Below are positions 58,101 through 64,000 of a stretch of DNA of 64,000 nucleotides, in pieces. Position 1 is the first letter of the stretch; each line of letters opens with the position of its first letter. The stretch comes from Protonemura montana (Eukaryota > Arthropoda > Insecta > Plecoptera > Nemouridae): positions 14,360,001-14,424,000 of the forward strand of contig OX387608.1 in the NCBI GenBank assembly GCA_947568835.1, given 5' to 3'. The translations under genes and the position numbers were made by a program. Under the pieces are notes generated by a model. The model made no database searches. It saw nothing but the letters and a program-made list of their open reading frames with translations, and had not been told where the DNA came from.

Positions 58101-59981
58101 TGCTCGTGCGACTTCTGTAGCAACTGCAAGCATCCCTGGCACGGTAAGCAGAACCTTCAGAAAGAACCTAAGCATAAATTAGACATTGACAGTCATTTCA
58201 TCTTTATGGGGCAAGAAGCCAATGCTGGAAGTTTTGAAATAAATTTTAAGAGGTTTGTGAACCGAGAAAGAAATAGGGACATGGACAGAGAATTGAAAAA
58301 GTTATCGGATTTGGAGGTTCTAAAAGCTGGGCAACACACTTCTTAATTTTTACAGATGGACTTGTGTATTTAACAAGAGTCTGCCCATACTAACTGGCGT
58401 TGCGTTTGCAAAGAGTGTTAAAACCTGTGGATTAATGAAGGTCTCTTCTAGAAATCTGGTGATCCAATTCATAATAGATTCCTTTTTTTTGGTTCATTAT
58501 ACTTTGAAAATGTTACGTTGTTACCACTGCTTATAGGCACGGAGACTGTGCGAGAAGTGATACGGCTCATTTACAATGCAATAAGCATGTTGTGTAGCCA
58601 GGGTGCTACATTCTAAAGCATAGAAAAGTTCTAAAATCATTTGCTATCTGCGACTAATCTTCAGATTGGTAAATTTCAGCATCTCGAGTGAGGTGAAAGA
58701 CTGAGTAAAAAATGCAAACCTGGCCATTTCTAGCATATCAGATTATCATTGTGTGAAATTTTATCCACTGCGCTTAAGCAATATCGTTTTGATGGCAATG
58801 TTGGCGTTCCCACAAAACGTTCTATATTTATTGTACTTGCCAGTTGCTAGTTACATGAAAATAAAATGTCTAATGCAACGGATATCCGAGCGTTGGCTAC
58901 TGATTAGCGCCGGAGTTCCACCATGCGAACGTTGATCAATATTTTAACGTTGCAGGCGGTATCACATGCGAGGAGAACACGCGGCTCTCAAACCTTCTCA
59001 CCAAGGAGCCGGGCATCCCGTTCGACAATGACCTGATCAAGTGCTGTCCCATGTGCAACGTGCCCATCGAGAAGGACGAGGGTTGTGCGCAAATGATGTG
59101 CAAACGTTGCAAGCACGTCTTCTGCTGGTACTGCCTGGCATCACTCGACGTGAGTACATCACTGTGTAGCACCTGTTAGTTGCCTCGGCTTTTCTGGCAT
59201 TTTTGAGTGGTAGATTTTTTGTTTCTTTAAGAGATTCACTATCTGATCGATTATAAATGGAAAATATCGATTGAGTGGATTCGATTGCTGTATCCATTTC
59301 TATTGGTTTTAAATTTTACACACAGATTTCAAATTAGCATCAATTATACGAGTTAAAGTATCTCTAGACTATTTTATTTTCGTTTACAAAGACATAGACT
59401 ACAATAGATCTAAATATTCAATTTTGCAAGAGACGCAGATTTTTGGAGCCTTTCAAAGTTAGGATCTTTTGGTTCCCCTCTTGGAAAAGGGCTTATTTAC
59501 GATGATAGTAGTAGGTCGTACACAGTGCATGACAAGATAGGACTCTATTTACTAGAGTTTTATCATGACAAATGTTTGTTGTCACATTTACAAAAGAATG
59601 AGTGTAAACTTCACGTGAGCCGTGACCGTTAATTGGTCAACCAATTAACCAAAAAAGTAAATTAAAAATACGATTCCCATCTCAAACTGTGAATAAAACA
59701 TCTAAAATAAAGCCCATCCTTAAAACTCGTGACCCTCATTCACCACGCAGGACGACTTCCTTCTGCGTCACTACGACAAGGGCCCGTGCAAGAACAAGCT
59801 GGGCCACTCGCGTGCGTCCGTCATCTGGCACCGGACGCAGGTGATTGGCATCTTCGCGGGCTTCGGCATCCTGTTGCTGGTGGCGTCGCCGCTGCTGCTG
59901 CTCGCAGCGCCGTGCATTGTCTGTTGCAAGTGCCGGGTCTGCTCCGGCGGTGGCAAGCTCGACTCCGACGACGACGCGTGA
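52194..59981 (+). CDS. RNF144: RBR E3 ubiquitin ligase, RNF144 type
   Basis: Seven exons: 52194-52381, 54965-55398, 55862-56139, 57076-57238, 57988-58143, 58956-59149, 59751-59981; 1644 nt, 547 residues, all junctions in frame. Domains in order: a Pro/Gly/Ser-rich, likely disordered N-terminus (1-270); RING1 from LCKLCLAE (about 275-330); IBR with WCPKAGC to CKHPWHG (about 357-407); RING2 from CCPMC (437) with the catalytic Cys450 in [10 protein letters not shown]; then the diagnostic [15 protein letters not shown] and a transmembrane segment (about 495-520) followed by a Cys-rich tail. RBR ligases pass ubiquitin through that cysteine; the tail anchor places it on membranes. It is longer than the vertebrate proteins (about 290-300 residues) because of the insect-style N-terminus. 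Exon 1 is a composition-based choice (poly-Pro, phase match) and less certain. SINEs lie in introns 1 and 4. Confidence 0.93.
52382..54462. other. Intron 1 of RNF144
   Basis: Includes a hydrophobic 122-codon frame at 53602-53970 rich in Ile/Leu, typical of AT-rich chance frames. No repeat family recognised before the SINE at 54463. Confidence 0.4.
54463..54868 (+). mobile_element. 5S-derived SINE in RNF144 intron 1
   Basis: Starts inside the head at CACCGGTTCTCG and is otherwise well preserved to TCGTTAAACTCCACAAAT. It ends about 100 bp before exon 2 of RNF144, sense orientation. Confidence 0.85.
56378..56500 (-). mobile_element. tRNA-repeat tail, palindromic copy
   Basis: TTGCAAACGCTTGCAATGCG and TTTTATTATTATCAACACTA, then after a short gap TATAGTGTTGATAATAATAA. 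The tail therefore faces an inverse copy of itself across TTTTGAGACAGG. In intron 3 of RNF144. Confidence 0.55.
57391..57692 (+). mobile_element. 5S-derived SINE, body only, degraded
   Basis: From CACATGTCCAGTTCTGTTCA to ACCACAAGGCTCGTTAATCG; the 5S head is missing. In intron 4 of RNF144. Confidence 0.6.
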
Positions 59982-62354
59982 AGCGGTCGGTGAGCGAGAT
60001 ATCGAGAGCTGCGTGAATGTCACGTCGATTCGGAGCGTTCTTTGGAGGGGTTACTAGTTTTTGTACCATGGTTTTGTGGTAGTAAAGTTGGTTCGCAATG
60101 CCGTTGTCGAATCAAAAATGTTGATCGCGTTAGGGAGTTGGTCGAGGCGCTGTTGGGATTTTCGATTCGACATTGGCCATGTGTATTTTGAAGAGTGATT
60201 TGATTTGTGCTATCCAAAGGATAGCCTTCTGGAATGAGCATTCTAAGACATTGTTTAAAGATTCCTATAGTCTGTCCTTTATTAGAATGGTAAGATAAAT
60301 AACTGAACACTTTTCTTCTTTGAATTTCAATCCATAAGAGCTAAATACTATGTGGCAGTTTATCTTCATATTCGGATAAAAGTTGGACTGTAGTGCTATA
60401 AGCTTGCAGTTCGGTCTCTATTTAGCCTACGAAAAGTGTTCCGGATCTTTAGGCCGTTGGTCTAGTGCATTTGATGAAGGCAGCCCCAACAAATTTTGCT
60501 GCACAGCAGGTGCCAATGTCCAGGGCTTAGTCAGAGTCCCAGTGTCTATGAAGGAAGAGTTTTTTTATGCAGCATCGAGATTATGATCTCTTCAATTTAG
60601 CCAGAGGTAAAACCTATTCGTCACTCCTATTATGCCAGCACTCCTATTGAAATTAAAATCACTTGTTATACCAGGAGATTCGGCTCTGTGGCCAAATATA
60701 TATATACAGTACGCCGAGATTGAGTCGATCTTTAAATCGCTTGCAGAATCGATCGGAGTTTCCATGAAGGTTTGCTTACTAATCGATTTGCTCGACTCTA
60801 ACCGCTGGGGTTCTGGCTAAGGCTTTTTACACACGATTACAATGCTCTTTAAAGCAAAATGCTCGCCAAATTCGAGCTCCTGATGGTGACACATGTAAAG
60901 GTTTGCAACCTCTCCATTTTAAAACGGAGCCGACTGCTACAGAACCGTCATAAGTTCTATAAAAATATTGTGAACTCGATGTAAAGTGATTTGCGACGAC
61001 CGCTCGTCTCAAAGGCAAAGGTTAGTTGGCAATCAGTGGTCGCTGGAGCGTTTTAAACGTTGCTGACCACAGTTTTAGGTTTTTGTCTCGTGTCGATGGC
61101 TCTACGCAAATCGAACGAGACGATTGTACTTACTTGGGCGGCTTGCTGAGCCGTGCCGAACGGTCCTAAGACGTCGAGATGATATCCTCTTGGACGTTTC
61201 TTATTTATTAACTGTTATATCTCAGTAGGTGCTCGTCAATTTAGCTGAATACCTAATCTACTCGTAACGCTGTTGTTTATATTTTAAGCGTCTATGACAT
61301 TCTATCCATTATTTAACCTAATCCCCACTGTACTATTTAATGTTTAACAAAGAGGAATATGTCACACGGATCTGAGCAAACTTAATATAACCGACCATTT
61401 TGCTTCCTATTCCCACCCAAACCATTAAAACAACAATTTCCAACAAGTGTATCAATACAATTTATTCTCAAACCGAACAACAACACCGACTTTCAAACAA
61501 TGGCCAGTAGCGGGATTTCAAAAAATAATTACATCTGTTGCTAATATGAATTTTAAAATTAAGCATTATTGACCATTGATGCTTCTTAAGGCTTGAAAGC
61601 CAAATAATTACAGTTTGATCTTATTTAAGTAGTTTCAAGTTCCAGACCACATTTCATGTGCTGGTGTCACATTGCTTTGTAAAAGCTCATACAGGTAGGA
61701 GGTCCTATCATTGGTAGCATTACCACTTCCAAAACTTACAATTAGGTCCAGGAATTCCAGGTACAATTGATTCTTCAGCAATGGTAGGTTTTAGAATGCC
61801 CGGCAAAGGATCTAGTAGGATTTTAATACTGCCGTAGTACATCCGATTGGCATTGCCCATTATTGCCCAAGATTATTGAATATTCGTTACTGACGTGAAA
61901 TGATTCATCAGCCATTTGTTCCAACCCTAGTTTGCCTGACCCTTTGTAGTCCCGCTGTTCTGTCATTTGGCGTTTTTGCCAATTGTTAAAAAACCGCTGG
62001 CAATGATTGGGATTTTGTCAGTTTGGGGTTTTTGTTTTGGCAACTGGCAACGGCCATCACAAAAGTAACATACTTAATATGAGTATCTATGACATCTTTA
62101 AAACCAGCTTTTGAACAGGAATTTTGTACGCGAGTGCCTTGGAAAGACGACGGCATGTATGACGTAAACCTGTCTATTGGGAGCTGAGATTTCAACAACA
62201 GCACATCAATAAGAGCCACCTCTCAGGTCAGTAATCACCGCAATATACAATCCTAGAAGTCTTGCTCTCTATTACGTTCCAGAACAAACCCAATCCTATC
62301 TGTTGACTAGGTGCCTAGGTGCTTGAGCCTTGTGTTTCTCATCACCATCGGCTT
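59982..62354. other. Convergent 3' region between RNF144 and TMEM223
   Basis: Holds both 3' UTRs. No clear AATAAA directly downstream of RNF144. Short frames at 60383-60820 are not convincing. No copies of the major repeat families seen. Confidence 0.35.
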
Positions 62355-63757
62355 CTACTTCCACTTCCTTGAGAGACCTGCCGTGACGTCGAACAGACTT
62401 GGGTTGGTGAACTCTCCACGCATGTCGAGGACGTAATACAGGTATGAGCCGTTCACCTTGATAGGTAGGTGTACCCGAGCTGCTTGCCGCGACTCCTGGC
62501 AGCTCATCTGATGGTTGGAATGTGTTGTTTTAACAAAGTTAACATGGATGTCGGTAGATACAAGAGTGATCGCAAAGGAATCATCGAAAACGATTGCCAT
62601 ACAGTACTAGAATTTTGAAAGAAAATGTTACTATGAAAGGGTTCAAAATTATATTAGAAGCTGATTTGTTGGATTTCCTTGTTAACGATTCTCAGCTTCT
62701 TGAAGGTTGAAAAAAAATCATTATGAGTTCTGTAAATTATACAGTAGAAAGTAGAAAAAATCAGAAATACGTTTGGTCCAGATTGGAATTAAAAGACTTC
62801 AATTAACTAGTAAAGGGAAGAACCATTAAGAATCAACTGTAGATCATAATAAACTGCAATCAGCTAGTTGCACAAGTAAACTTGTGAACACATTTAATAA
62901 TTTTTTTTAGCGCAGCAAAGATTTTTAACTGCTGGAAGGGTTTTGGCATTCGAACCTGCGTGATTGGCACTGTTGTCATTCGGTTCTTCCCGAACGGGCC
63001 ATATGTTACAAGAGTAACACTCTCCCCTCCTTTCCGTAAAACTACAAACCGCACAGACTTGAGCGTGAAGGCCCAAGCTGATGCCAGGATTCCGTAGCCT
63101 GGAACAATAAGAAATTAAGAAGTTCAAGTACACCCAACAGTAAATTTGATAATAAAAAACTGTGGGTATTGAACAGTTGCTTATTTCAAAACTAGTTTAA
63201 ATTGTATTTTCTAAATATTCTATTAAATAATCTTTATCAAAATATTGGCCTTAGGTAGTTAGTACAGTTAACCCATTGAATGTGATTTAACACCTACCAA
63301 TGATAAAACACAGTAGTGCAATGCCATTTCTGTATTTGTTTTCTCCAAGGTTGATATTGCGCCACCACGGGCGTTCGTCATCATTTTGTTGCTCGATTGG
63401 CGTGTCTTTTAAAGAGGTGTATGCGAAATGGGAGAGATATATCCAGAACAAAAACTGACATACAGCAAAGATATTCAGCATTCGGTAGAAACCTGGGTTC
63501 TCATATCGGAACAGCACAACGTCTTTAACAATGTTTGTATTGACATTTAATGGTGAGCTGCTTAAAGCAGTTGAGAAAAGACGCGGCTGGCAGTAGAAAG
63601 TACTTGAAATATACTTGTTGAAGGGAATAAGAGATTGTTTAAGGAAGGGTTCTAGAAGTCCTGTGCTTAATTTGTACCTGCCGATGGCACTATGTGATGA
63701 GCTATGCGCAAATAACCGTTGAACTATACCACGAGTACATAAAGACTTAGAAAACAT
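62355..63757 (-). CDS. TMEM223: TMEM223, mitochondrial inner-membrane protein
   Basis: Three exons on minus: 63757-63298, 63098-62956, 62507-62355; 756 nt, 251 residues, junctions in frame. The N-terminus is Arg/Ser-rich with few acidic residues (MFSKSLCTRGIVQRLFAHSS), a mitochondrial presequence. The family core follows: KDVVLFRYENPGFYRMLNIF, a membrane segment FAVCQFLFWIYLSHFAY, a second one around GYGILASAWAFTL, then VTLVTYGPFG and a C-terminal domain from MSCQESRQ with LPIKVNGSYLYYVLDMRGEF. In animals TMEM223 is linked to assembly of cytochrome c oxidase. Length fits. The second intron's donor, CAG|GTTCGA, is poor beyond GT, but the join restores the expected family sequence. Confidence 0.9.
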
Positions 63758-64000
63758 GTTGATACACTTTATCAGAATAAATTTGAATATTTTTTGTAAG
63801 ACTATTATAAAAGTAAAGACGTGATCAAAATGCCGAGTGACTTAACCTAAAAGATGTCAGAACACGCACCTCCCATCAAACCTTACTCCCACCATAGCTT
63901 CCAGATACCCGAACGCCCTACAGCTGGTTGTGGCGAAACTCAAAACCAAATTTCTCACGAAACTTAAATGCTAATCATTTTTGCACCCCTTGCAGGCTGG
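63758..64000. other. Upstream region of TMEM223
   Basis: Should hold the TMEM223 promoter and 5' UTR on minus. Nothing else recognised. Confidence 0.3.

Overview
The window is nuclear DNA of an arthropod, most likely an insect. It has split genes with GT-AG introns, cuticle-lipid and protease gene families, and a dense load of short interspersed repeats and satellites. The exact order cannot be read from the sequence; no mitochondrial or bacterial backbone is visible.

Layout. Left edge (minus strand): first coding exon of a fatty acyl-CoA reductase, rest off the window. 7.4-13.6 kb (plus): a complete seven-exon ELOVL fatty acid elongase (271 aa). 17.3-19.4 kb (minus): an intronless 692-aa protein resembling the sporadically distributed bacterial family TIGR04141/DUF6119, lying between inverted copies of a transposon end. 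23.4-29.4 kb (minus): a six-exon secreted chymotrypsin-fold protein (305 aa) whose catalytic His and Ser are replaced by Asn and Asp, so a serine protease homolog. 30.6-37.0 kb (minus): a four-exon Lys/Arg-rich coiled-coil protein of unknown function (284 aa). 37-52 kb: gene-poor, with three satellite arrays (55, 114 and 55 bp units). 52.2-60.0 kb (plus): a complete seven-exon RBR E3 ubiquitin ligase of the RNF144 type (547 aa). 62.4-63.8 kb (minus): a three-exon TMEM223 gene (251 aa), convergent with RNF144.

Repeats fill most of the rest. A SINE with a 5S-rRNA-derived head is present in at least 13 copies or fragments; at two loci its head has expanded into tandem arrays of the same 91-bp unit. 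A second, tRNA-derived repeat occurs at least five times. A 26-bp minisatellite recurs at four loci, always with the same unique flank, so it moves as part of a larger element. There are also a short inverted-repeat (MITE-like) family with roughly 90-bp ends, two copies of a hAT-like element, two hammerhead-like hairpins, and a 9-bp satellite.

Functionally, the elongase and the acyl-CoA reductase are divergent neighbours and catalyse consecutive kinds of step in making very-long-chain alcohols and waxes. The other genes have no obvious common pathway. The gene models were assembled by hand from reading frame, splice consensus and family resemblance; each closes in frame across all introns.
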